NCBI GenBank assembly: GCA_029261135.1
Contig: JAJDBX010000016.1
Coordinates: forward strand, 1 to 48,767
Direction of reading: 5' to 3'
DNA from: Nitrospirota bacterium
GTDB lineage: Bacteria > Nitrospirota > Nitrospiria > SBBL01 > JAADHI01
Length of the DNA: 48,767 nucleotides
The notes under the pieces were generated by a model. It saw only the letters and a list, made by a program, of their open reading frames with translations, had not been told where the DNA came from and ran no database searches. This document shows, piece after piece, positions 9,162 through 17,596 of the stretch. The translations under genes and the position numbers were made by a program. The first letter of the stretch is position 1; each line of letters begins with the position of its first letter.

Positions 9162-11348
9162 TTATCCTTTTCTAATCCGACGTGCTTGAAGAACACCGTC
9201 GAGACTTTCAACTTTTTTTAATATTTTTTCGAGGTGTTTGATATTTTTGATATCCACGACGAGAAGAAAATTTCCTTTTTGATCCTCTGTTGTTTTAATA
9301 TCTGCATGGCTGATATTGGCGCCCACATTAGAGATGGCTGATGTGACAGCGGCGAGGAGTCCTGGCCGATCGAGTGTAAGGACGGAAATATGAATTGAAT
9401 GGGTTTCTTTTTGTTTTTTGTCCCATTCGACCGGGATAAGGCGTTCTTTATCGTAGTCAAGCTCGTCGATATTAGGGCAGTCAATGGTATGAACCGATAA
9501 GCCGCGACCGCGCGTGATAAAGCCGATAATCTCCTCTCCGGGGACGGGGTTGCAACATTTTGAGAGGTGAATCATGATGTCGTCGAGGCCCTTGACCTTG
9601 ACGCCACTTGTCCAAATTCCTGTTTTTCGGATAATTTTTTCAGTAATGCCTTCTTTCATTTGTTGCTTAGGCAAAAGAGAGCGAATGACTTGATGTGCAG
9701 AGACCTTGCCATAGCCGATGGCGACCAGTAGATCGCCAATGGTGGAAATCCCTTGATCTTTCACCGAAGTTAAGAGTTCTTTCGATTTCATTATTTCAGA
9801 GGGGCTTAACTTTTCTTTTCGGCATTCGCGCTCCAACAACTTCCGCCCAAATTCCAAACTTTGTGTCCGTTCTTCCAAACCGATGTAGTATTTGATCTTT
9901 TGTTTTGCCTTTGATGTTTTGACAAACTTGAGCCAATCTTTACTCGGTTTATGATTGCTAGAAGTCGTGACTTCGACCGTATCTCCGCTTTTGAGCGGCT
10001 GGCGTAGGGGAGCGATCATCCCATTGACCTTCGCTCCAACGCAGTGATCGCCCACTTCCGTATGCACCGCATAGGCGAAATCGATTGGTGTAGATCCCTT
10101 GATCAACTCTTTTAAATCTCCTTTTGGCGTAAAGACAAACACCACATTCGCAAAAAGGTCATTTTTGACGGAAGTCATAAACTGACGTGTATCGGGTAAG
10201 TCACGCTGCCATTCCAAAAGCTGCCTCAGCCAAGCAAAAACACGCTCATCTTTAGCGTGGATCTGTCCGCCTTCCTTGTAGACCCAGTGAGAAGCAATGC
10301 CTTCTTCTGCAATCTTATGCATCTCATGGGTGCGGATCTGGAATTCGATATGTTTCGCTTCCGGGCCAAATACGGTCGTGTGTAGTGATTGATACATATT
10401 TGATTTCGGAATAGCGATGTAGTCTTTAAAACGTCCGGGCACAGGTCGCCAAAGGGAATGGATCAAACCCAAGAGGGCATAGCAGCTCATGTTTGTATCG
10501 GTTAAGATCCGCACGGCCGTGAGATCATAGACTTCTTCAAAGGGAATCCCCTGTCGTTCCATTTTTCGATAAATTCCGAAAAGGTGTTTTGAGCGACCAT
10601 GGATTTCGCATTGGAAATTGTTTTCCTTCAATGTTTTTTGAACAAGCTTCACAACAGTCTTGATATATCTCTTTCGTTCTCCGCTCCCTGCCTTCACATT
10701 TTTGACCAAGTTTTGATAAGTATCGGGTTTCATGGAGCGGAGACAGAGATCTTCGAGTTCATTTTTAATCCATCCAATGCCCAAGCGGTTTGCTAAAGGG
10801 GCATAGATTTCCAATGTTTCCATGGCAATACGTTCCCTTTTTTCTTGGCGAAGCGCCTCAAGGGTACGCATGTTATGAAGCCGGTCAGCCAGCTTAATGA
10901 GCAAAACCCGGATATCGGTCGACATCGAGATGATCATCTTTCTGAAATTTTCAGCCTGCTTTTCTTGAGCGCTTTTAAAAACAATTTTCCCGATTTTTGT
11001 GACCCCTTCGACCAATGCGGCAATGGTTTCTCCAAATTCGATCGCAATATCTTTAGGGGTGTAATCGGTATCTTCAACAACGTCATGCAAAAGCCCGGCG
11101 GCAACTGAATGCGGATCAAGCTTCAGCTCTGTTAAAATTTTTGCGACTTCAAGGGGATGTTGAAGATAAGGCTCACCTGATATACGGCGCTGCCCCAGGT
11201 GGGCTTGATCCGCAAATTGAAAGGCTCTCGTTAAGAGCGAAACATCCACCTCTTTCGAATAGGAACGGAGTTGTTTGATTAAGACATCTACTGAAAGGGA
11301 ATTTGCTTTTCTTTTTTTTATATTTTTGGCCATCGTGATTTTTGTCAA
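9162..11348 (-). CDS. relA/spoT: Bifunctional (p)ppGpp synthetase/hydrolase
   Basis: A 728-residue Rel/SpoT-type stringent-response enzyme. The hydrolase domain is intact: HP at 64-65 and HDVVEDT from H88. The synthetase domain follows (about 245-370) with RFKDYIAIPKSNMYQSLHT. Next come the TGS domain (about 400-460, VFVFTPKGDLKELIKGSTPIDFAY split), the helical and conserved-cysteine region (KCCNPVPGE), and a C-terminal ACT domain (about 655-728). Both activities are therefore likely. The TTG at 11348 is preferred over the ATG at 11333 because AGGG lies 7 bases upstream of it and the promoter start falls near 11372. A bifunctional Rel suggests it is the only long RSH protein. Confidence 0.95.
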   Translation of the reverse strand: MTKITMAKNIKKRKANSLSVDVLIKQLRSYSKEVDVSLLTRAFQFADQAHLGQRRISGEPYLQHPLEVAKILTELKLDPHSVAAGLLHDVVEDTDYTPKDIAIEFGETIAALVEGVTKIGKIVFKSAQEKQAENFRKMIISMSTDIRVLLIKLADRLHNMRTLEALRQEKRERIAMETLEIYAPLANRLGIGWIKNELEDLCLRSMKPDTYQNLVKNVKAGSGERKRYIKTVVKLVQKTLKENNFQCEIHGRSKHLFGIYRKMERQGIPFEEVYDLTAVRILTDTNMSCYALLGLIHSLWRPVPGRFKDYIAIPKSNMYQSLHTTVFGPEAKHIEFQIRTHEMHKIAEEGIASHWVYKEGGQIHAKDERVFAWLRQLLEWQRDLPDTRQFMTSVKNDLFANVVFVFTPKGDLKELIKGSTPIDFAYAVHTEVGDHCVGAKVNGMIAPLRQPLKSGDTVEVTTSSNHKPSKDWLKFVKTSKAKQKIKYYIGLEERTQSLEFGRKLLERECRKEKLSPSEIMKSKELLTSVKDQGISTIGDLLVAIGYGKVSAHQVIRSLLPKQQMKEGITEKIIRKTGIWTSGVKVKGLDDIMIHLSKCCNPVPGEEIIGFITRGRGLSVHTIDCPNIDELDYDKERLIPVEWDKKQKETHSIHISVLTLDRPGLLAAVTSAISNVGANISHADIKTTEDQKGNFLLVVDIKNIKHLEKILKKVESLDGVLQARRIRKG

Positions 11349-11378
11349 AAAATATCCCTAGGTTACCCCTTTCCTTTA

Positions 11379-11407
11379 ATCGTAGGGAGTGAAGAATTGA
11401 TTGTCAA
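11379..11407 (-). promoter_or_regulatory. Promoter of rel
   Basis: On the minus strand TTGACA (11402-11407) and TACGAT (11379-11384) are separated by 17 bp, giving a start near 11372 and a 24-base leader before the TTG start. The terminator at 11527-11563 isolates it from the upstream micropeptide unit. Confidence 0.7.
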
Positions 11408-11526
11408 GCGGTAGAAGTTCGCTAAGATTGAAAGGGATAAATTTCGATGTCAGAGGCCAGTTGATCGGATGCTATTTCATATCCCCGTTGCGGTTTTTAT
11501 GAGAAGGGTGGGGTAGATAAAAAATA

Positions 11527-11563
11527 AGAAAGGGGCCGTGCGTATCACGCACGGCCCCTTTCT
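11527..11563 (-). terminator. Strong intrinsic terminator after the 29-aa membrane peptide gene
   Basis: A perfect 17-bp stem (11527-11543 with 11547-11563; core GGGGCCGTGCGT) has a 3-base loop. It lies about 29 bases downstream of the small gene's stop codon. On the minus strand the stem ends in TCT followed by an AT-rich stretch. It closes the riboswitch-peptide transcription unit and separates it from rel. Confidence 0.85.
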
Positions 11564-11591
11564 AGGGTGAGTGTATTAATTAAAAAATGAT

Positions 11592-11681
11592 TTATGGTCC
11601 TGTCACTGCGGTTTCAGCCATGGTGTCGATCAGCAGGGTAAAAAAAGAGCCTAACAATCCTAATACAATAATAACTTCCAT
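11592..11681 (-). CDS. 29-residue single-span membrane peptide under riboswitch control
   Basis: ATG 11681 is preceded by a very strong GAGGAGG ribosome site, and the TAA is at 11592-11594. The peptide begins MEVIIVLGLLGSFFTLLID and ends AETAVTGP, with one hydrophobic segment at residues 3-18 followed by an acidic tail. It is too short for most gene callers. Its own promoter, a c-di-GMP-I riboswitch with terminator upstream, and a second terminator downstream all frame it, which strongly supports a real gene. I recognise no family. An alternative ORF starting at an ATG about 11694 and running through the same bases has no ribosome site and reads like a shadow. Function unknown; likely an inner-membrane regulator or subunit switched by c-di-GMP. 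Confidence 0.7.
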   Translation of the reverse strand: MEVIIVLGLLGSFFTLLIDTMAETAVTGP

Positions 11682-11733
11682 ATGATTTCCTCCTCATATT
11701 TACGATTGTTTTTGTTCCTCCCGCCAACCCTCC

Positions 11734-11769
11734 AAAAAAAAAGACCCATACTACCGCAGCATGGGTCTT
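11734..11769 (-). terminator. Intrinsic terminator forming the riboswitch expression platform
   Basis: A 9-bp perfect stem, AAGACCCAT (11761-11769) with ATGGGTCTT (11741-11749), has an 11-base loop and is followed directly by seven more Ts (11734-11740) on the minus strand. It lies 12 bases after the aptamer and before the small gene. The loop segment CGGTAGT (11750-11756) can pair with ACTGCCG (11788-11794) in the 3' part of the aptamer, which gives a plausible antiterminator. Confidence 0.88.
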
Positions 11770-11780
11770 GCATTCAGTAA

Positions 11781-11880
11781 GCCGCTTCGGCAGTGCTTTG
11801 ACCTTATCCACTTTGGACTTAGATCAAGAACTTTGCGACCCTTTTCTTTCAAAAAAGGTGCCTTTATCGTTGGCGTCGGG
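11781..11880 (-). ncRNA. c-di-GMP-I (GEMM) riboswitch aptamer
   Basis: The minus-strand RNA matches the GEMM layout in order: ACGAUAAAGGC; a hairpin CCUUUU...AAAGG capped by a GAAA tetraloop; GGUCGCAAAG (consensus GACGCAAAG); and a helix UUGAUC/GGUCAA. That helix carries an internal CUAAG receptor-like loop for the tetraloop and is followed by CUGCCGAAG. The ligand-contacting bases of the Vibrio Vc2 RNA appear conserved: G at position 20 (c-di-GMP rather than cGAMP type), A47 in the CAAAG, and C92 in GCCG. It is followed by a terminator and a 29-residue membrane peptide gene. The ligand is inferred from family knowledge. Confidence 0.8.
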
Positions 11881-11900
11881 TATCTATGTACTTTGTTATT

Positions 11901-11928
11901 AATATAACAGATATTTGATATTTGTCAA
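11901..11928 (-). promoter_or_regulatory. Promoter of the riboswitch-peptide unit
   Basis: On the minus strand TTGACA (11923-11928) and TATATT (11901-11906) are separated by 16 bp in an AT-rich region. Predicted start about 11893-11895, just upstream of the aptamer. Confidence 0.75.
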
Positions 11929-12037
11929 TATTATATATATTAAAGTAAGAATTGTCTATCCTACTTTCAAAAGAAAAGTATGAAATGATGTCATCGAAGA
12001 TATCGCATTTCATTTCAAAGTATTAGAGAAGATCTTC

Positions 12038-12066
12038 TTGACACGCTCATGAGCAGTCCCCATAAT
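12038..12066 (+). promoter_or_regulatory. Promoter of trpS
   Basis: TTGACA (12038-12043) and CATAAT (12061-12066) are separated by 17 bp. The start near 12073 gives a leader of about 30 bases, too short for a T-box or attenuator. Confidence 0.65.
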
Positions 12067-12089
12067 GAGTCCGTTTTTTACGGTGATGA

Positions 12090-13175
<1,086 letters not shown>

Positions 13176-13214
13176 TTTCTTTTAAGAAAAATTATTGTGA
13201 GGAAAGGCCTTATC

Positions 13215-13568
13215 ATGAAACAGTTCATCCTTTTTATTTTGATTATATCCCCTCTCTATCTAGGCTTAGGGATGATTGAAGCGATTGCTGCGGAGTCTGA
13301 TGGGTTTTCCGGACGGAACTACCTTAAAATGGAATCTCCTGTTCGGACATTTTATGTGAATGGTTTCGTGCAGGGAATGTCGATTGTCCGGCCAATGGCG
13401 GATGAGCAAGCCATTGTGCCGTGGCTGTCGAGTTGCATTGAGCGCATGGGGCCGATGCAATTTGAAAAAACACTCACAGATTACATCAAACAACACCCCG
13501 AACTTCAAGATGCCCGGCTGGATGTGCTTGCTTTTCTCGCATTCAAGGCCGAGTGCAGGAAAAAATAG
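13215..13568 (+). CDS. Small secreted protein, Rap1a/Tai-like
   Basis: 117 residues. An N-terminal signal peptide (MKQFILFILIISPLYLGLG, cleavage near AIAA) is followed by a compact helical domain with the pattern FYVNGFVQGM...WLSSCIERMGPMQFEKTLTDYI...HPEL and a final Cys in AFKAEC. The two cysteines and the YIKQHPEL motif recall Rap1a/Tai-type immunity and lipoprotein-like domains (type VI effector immunity), but the match is by eye. ATG 13215 follows a GAGGAAAGG site. No effector gene lies beside it. Periplasmic location is inferred; function unknown. Confidence 0.55.
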   Translation: MKQFILFILIISPLYLGLGMIEAIAAESDGFSGRNYLKMESPVRTFYVNGFVQGMSIVRPMADEQAIVPWLSSCIERMGPMQFEKTLTDYIKQHPELQDARLDVLAFLAFKAECRKK

Positions 13569-13644
13569 GCCCTCCCTTTTTTACACTTGAGCAAATAACA
13601 GATGCTTGACCCGATCTCCTTTCAGCGATTATGATGTCGCCGTG

Positions 13645-14460
13645 ATGTCAAAGCCATTGTCTTCTTTATTACTTTTGATCTTTATTTTTGGATTTTCTCT
13701 TGCCAGTTGTTTTTTGAAGGTGCCAATACAACCTCCCCCACCGGGTATGGTTGCTGTCCCGGCAGGAAAGTTTATTCGCGGCAGCGACAAGGTAGATGAA
13801 AATCAGCAAGGCAACGAATTGGGAACGCTGAAACCTTGGTATCTTGATGAGCATCCTCAGCATAAGCATTACCTTCCTTTTTTCTACATCGATCAATATG
13901 AAGTGACCAATGCCGAATACAAGATTTTTATTGATGATACCCGTTCTCGTCCACCGGTATATTTTTTTGGGAGAGGCATTCCCCCAGGTCGTGGAAACTA
14001 CCCTGTAACCGATATCAACTGGTATGAAGCCGCGCGTTATTGCGAGTGGATGGGCAAACACCTCCCCACTGAAGCCGAGTGGGAAAAGGCAGCCCGTGGT
14101 TCAGATGGACAGGAGTTTCCCTGGGGAAATGATTACGACAAAAAAAAGCTGAATGCGGGTGATTCTGGCATCGGCGATATCGCCCCAGTCGGGTCATTTA
14201 AGGAAGGGGTAAGTCCTTATGGCGTCCATGATTTGTCTGGAAACGTTTGGGAATGGACGGCCGATTGGTATCAGTCTTATCCTGAAGGCGATTATAAAAA
14301 TGATCTTTATGGCGAAAAACAAAAGGTATTCAGAGGAGGCGGATGGGGCGGTGTTGGGCATTATTCCTTGCCTCTTTTTTATCGTGCGGCCTATCGCTCC
14401 TCCCTCGTCCCCGATGAAGCCTATGCCGATTTAGGGTTTCGCTGCGCCTTATCCCCCTAG
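13645..14460 (+). CDS. FGE-sulfatase (SUMF1/EgtB-like) domain lipoprotein
   Basis: 271 residues. A signal with lipobox (SLASC) and a Pro-rich linker lead into a complete formylglycine-generating-enzyme fold: GMVAVPAGKFIRGSD, YEVTNAEYKIF, the LPTEAEWEKAARGSDG block, FPWGN, DLSGNVWEWTADW, RGGGWG and the ending LGFRC. The two copper-binding cysteines of true FGE, which follow RGGSW, are missing, so it is probably not an oxidase. Such domains often act as binding or scaffold modules. ATG 13645 is preferred over the upstream TTG because it starts the signal peptide. Membrane-anchored, periplasmic side. Confidence 0.85.
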   Translation: MSKPLSSLLLLIFIFGFSLASCFLKVPIQPPPPGMVAVPAGKFIRGSDKVDENQQGNELGTLKPWYLDEHPQHKHYLPFFYIDQYEVTNAEYKIFIDDTRSRPPVYFFGRGIPPGRGNYPVTDINWYEAARYCEWMGKHLPTEAEWEKAARGSDGQEFPWGNDYDKKKLNAGDSGIGDIAPVGSFKEGVSPYGVHDLSGNVWEWTADWYQSYPEGDYKNDLYGEKQKVFRGGGWGGVGHYSLPLFYRAAYRSSLVPDEAYADLGFRCALSP

Positions 14461-14622
14461 GCAAGCCCTGAATAAGTCATGATTTTTTCATGGCAAAAAA
14501 ATCCCAATTTTGTCCCAATTATAATATGACACGATGTTCGGTTTCTGAATGCCGATTGTCTCGGCAATCTGATCATTTGAAAGCTGAAATTCCATCTGAC
14601 TTTATTGCCGAAAACCCAAACT

Positions 14623-16965
14623 ATGGTAGGCTTAGCCTGCGGGATTGTTACGAAATCGCATGATTGGAGCCTTTGTTTGAAATCAATACATATCTTATTA
14701 AAACGTCATCTTCGACGTTATTTAGGCGGGGAAAAACCGCCCCCCAAGAAATGGGAAACATTTCTTGAAGCGACCAGCCAGGCCTATTCCCAATTTGACG
14801 AAGACCGTTTAAAGCTGGAAGAGGCTTTAGCCTTAAGCACGAAAGAACTCCTTCGTTCAAGGGCAGATATGAGTGCGGTTGTGAATACCTGTGTTGATGG
14901 TATTATCGCTTTTGACCGGGAAAGCAGATACACGATTTGGAACCCTGGCATGGAGCAGATGACAGGTGTCTCGGACAAGGATGTCTTGGGACGACGGATT
15001 TCAGATGTTTTACCTGTTTTTAAAGAAGCAGGAGAAGAAGAGGCTTTATATGAAGCCCTGAGAGGCGGGGCTATTGTTGTTAAAGCGAAGTCTTATATTA
15101 AACCCGATACCGGAGAAAAAGGATATTTCGAGGGTTACTACGCGCCCCTTCGAACGGCATCGGATAAAATCATCGGCGGCCTCGCGATTTTTCGTGATGT
15201 CACCGCACGTAAGGTGGCTGAAGAGGCACTTAAAGATCGTTCTGAAATACTATTTCGTCAGCAGAAAGTCCTCTTAGATTTGGCGAAATCAAATCTATCG
15301 GATTTGGGCACGACAATAAAAATGATCACAGAAACCGATGCAAAAACGCAAAAAGTAGAACACGTCAGTGTGTGGTTGGTTGATGAATCCTGTTCGGCAT
15401 TGTTATGCGAGGATATGTTTCATCTATCTGAAGGGCGACACGAGAAGGGCATTAGGATGCAAATCAAGAACTACCCCGCCTATTTTAAGGGACTGGAAGA
15501 GCGAGGGGCCATTGTTGCAAACGATGCGTATGCCGATCCCGGCACACGAGAATTTGGTGAGGGTTACTTAAAAACTCAGGGAATCACGTCTATATTGGAT
15601 GTCCCGATATGGCTTCACGGCGACATTGTCGGGCTTGTCTCCCATGAACATACGGGGTCGATGAGGGAATGGACGCCGGAAGAAATCGAATTTTCTGCTT
15701 CTATTGCGGACTTGGTCTCTTTGACTGTCGAAGCCTCAAAGCGCAGAAATGCGCAAGCGGCTTTGGCAGAACAGGCCATACGGGATCCACTCACCGGCGT
15801 GTATAACCGAGAGTATTTTAATTCCCGGATTGAAGAAGAGATTTATTGCTCGGATCGATACGAGGACGATATGGCAATTCTATTGTGTGATCTCGATAAT
15901 TTTAAGGCGATTAACGCAGTTCACGGACATTTAACCGGGGATGATCTCCTCAAAAAGGTTGCCAAAAGTATTGGGTATTCAACGCGGGGAACAGACCTTG
16001 TTTTTAGATGGGGCGCAGATGAGATTGTTGCGATCTTAAGCAATGTCAGCCGGAATGAGGCTTTGAACACGGCCTCTCGTATTCGGAACGGCATCCAAAA
16101 TATTAAGCAATCGACTCGGTTTGATTTTGATATTAGCATTGGCGTATCCATGTATCCCGAGCACGGCTCAAATCCCAATGAATTAATGCGTATGGCAGAA
16201 CGTGCTCTACATATTGCGAAGAAGAGCGGGAAGCATTTCCATATAGGGGAAGAAGAATATCGGCTGGATGAAAAAACCATCAAAGTGGTTTTTCAACCTG
16301 TCATTGATCTTAAATCAAATGAAGTGCTGGGATATGAGGCATTAAGCCGTGATCCGAAAGGGCAGAACAGTATCATTGAGCTGTTCAAGAAATATGAAGC
16401 CATTGGAAAGATCAATGCCCTTAAATCACTTTGTTTTACATCCCAAATGAAGTGTGTGAAGAAAATGGGTCTGACCCGAGTCTTTATTAATGTCGATTTT
16501 AATCTGCTCAGCCATATGGAGGTTGTTTCCCCACCCCCTGGGGTTGAAGTGACCTTAGAGCTCTCAGAATCGGACGTCCTATATGATGTTGATAATCATC
16601 TGAAAATTGTGAAGAAATGGCGTGAACGGGGTTATCAGTTTGCGATTGATGATTTCGGAGCCGGTTTTGTTTCACTGGCCTTTATCGCTGAGTTGATGCC
16701 TGATTATATTAAGCTAGACCGCTCAATCCTCGTGCAGGCGGTTGCATCTGAACAATTTCGGATGTTTGCCAGGGATTTGGTCAGAGCCCTTCGAAACTAC
16801 AGTAAAAAAGGGATTATTATAGAAGGGGTTGAAAAAAAGAAAGAACTCGAAGTCGTCAAGATCATGGATATTGATCTTGCCCAAGGGTATTACCTGGGAA
16901 AACCCAAACCCTGGGTTTCTAAGGAAAAAAATCGACCTTTTATCCGGACTGTGGGTGAATCATGA
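14623..16965 (+). CDS. PAS-GAF-GGDEF-EAL protein (degenerate cyclase, likely phosphodiesterase)
   Basis: About 780 residues, soluble. It has a PAS domain (about 80-200, IIAFDRESRYTIWNP), a GAF domain (about 215-380), a GGDEF domain (about 390-540) and an EAL domain (about 550-775). The GGDEF motif reads GADEI and is likely weak or inactive as a cyclase, but the RxxD inhibitory site (RGTD) is kept five residues before it. The EAL motif and its metal-binding Glu, Asp and Lys residues (ELSE, DDFGAG, KLD, EGVE, QGYY) are present, so c-di-GMP hydrolysis is plausible. The start is uncertain: ATG 14623 or TTG 14605, neither with a clear ribosome site. It precedes the decayed YfiR-like locus. Confidence 0.85.
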   Translation: MVGLACGIVTKSHDWSLCLKSIHILLKRHLRRYLGGEKPPPKKWETFLEATSQAYSQFDEDRLKLEEALALSTKELLRSRADMSAVVNTCVDGIIAFDRESRYTIWNPGMEQMTGVSDKDVLGRRISDVLPVFKEAGEEEALYEALRGGAIVVKAKSYIKPDTGEKGYFEGYYAPLRTASDKIIGGLAIFRDVTARKVAEEALKDRSEILFRQQKVLLDLAKSNLSDLGTTIKMITETDAKTQKVEHVSVWLVDESCSALLCEDMFHLSEGRHEKGIRMQIKNYPAYFKGLEERGAIVANDAYADPGTREFGEGYLKTQGITSILDVPIWLHGDIVGLVSHEHTGSMREWTPEEIEFSASIADLVSLTVEASKRRNAQAALAEQAIRDPLTGVYNREYFNSRIEEEIYCSDRYEDDMAILLCDLDNFKAINAVHGHLTGDDLLKKVAKSIGYSTRGTDLVFRWGADEIVAILSNVSRNEALNTASRIRNGIQNIKQSTRFDFDISIGVSMYPEHGSNPNELMRMAERALHIAKKSGKHFHIGEEEYRLDEKTIKVVFQPVIDLKSNEVLGYEALSRDPKGQNSIIELFKKYEAIGKINALKSLCFTSQMKCVKKMGLTRVFINVDFNLLSHMEVVSPPPGVEVTLELSESDVLYDVDNHLKIVKKWRERGYQFAIDDFGAGFVSLAFIAELMPDYIKLDRSILVQAVASEQFRMFARDLVRALRNYSKKGIIIEGVEKKKELEVVKIMDIDLAQGYYLGKPKPWVSKEKNRPFIRTVGES

Positions 16966-16982
16966 GATCGGGTTTTAGGGCA

Positions 16983-17556
16983 TTATTTGACGATGGTTGC
17001 AATGGCCAGAAGTATCTTGTCCCGTTTGACTCCTTCAACGTGCATTGCCTGGATGTTTACAACGAGCTTTAGTTTTTCCCCGCGTTTATAAACCTGCGAA
17101 AGCAGTCCCGTTTTCAACTGTTTTCTTGTTACCCGCCATGGAAGGAATTTTAAGTGCCGGTGTAACCTGTCGAATAGAAGGCAAGGCGCGGGTTATGGAA
17201 TCATCAAGATAGAGGCCAGAGATGTTTTGATTTTTCACAGTTTTTAATAAATCCCTGACGGAGTAAAAGGGAAATGCAAGTACCGTGACATTTAATCCCT
17301 TGATGCCGTCCTGGACGGCATTTTCAGAGCCCTCAACCATTTCGATGACCTTCTCGTTCTTCTCTCCGGAATAAAGCACAACGATCTTGATCTCTTTTGC
17401 TGAACGCTTTTCAATGTTTTTGTCAAAAGACAATGCCTGAAGCAAGAGTTTGGCCTCTTTGTCTTGAGAGGCTTCGGCTTTTCCTTGAAACATGGGAACT
17501 GTAATCAGTAAAAAACCAAGGAGCAAAGCCCATAAACCGAAGCGATAGAAGCGCAT
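16983..17556 (-). pseudogene. YfiR-like periplasmic protein, frameshifted near its C-terminus
   Basis: ATG 17556 has a GGGAGA site upstream and opens a signal peptide (MRFYRFGLWALLLGFLL). A DUF4154/YfiR-like domain follows (LLLQALSFDKN, IKIVVLYSG, NVTVLAF, SGLYLDD). The frame stops at 17086-17088. The missing end is in another frame down to a TAA at 16983-16985: VYKRGEKLKLVVNIQAM then KRDKILLAIATIVK, matching the usual YfiR ending. The shift falls near 17090-17105. YfiR proteins repress a membrane diguanylate cyclase. The gene follows the barrel pseudogene on the same strand by 41 bases, a known pairing. Confidence 0.7.
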
Positions 17557-17596
17557 AATTTGTTTCTCCCGCAATCGTTGCAATGTCTTCCTTCGT

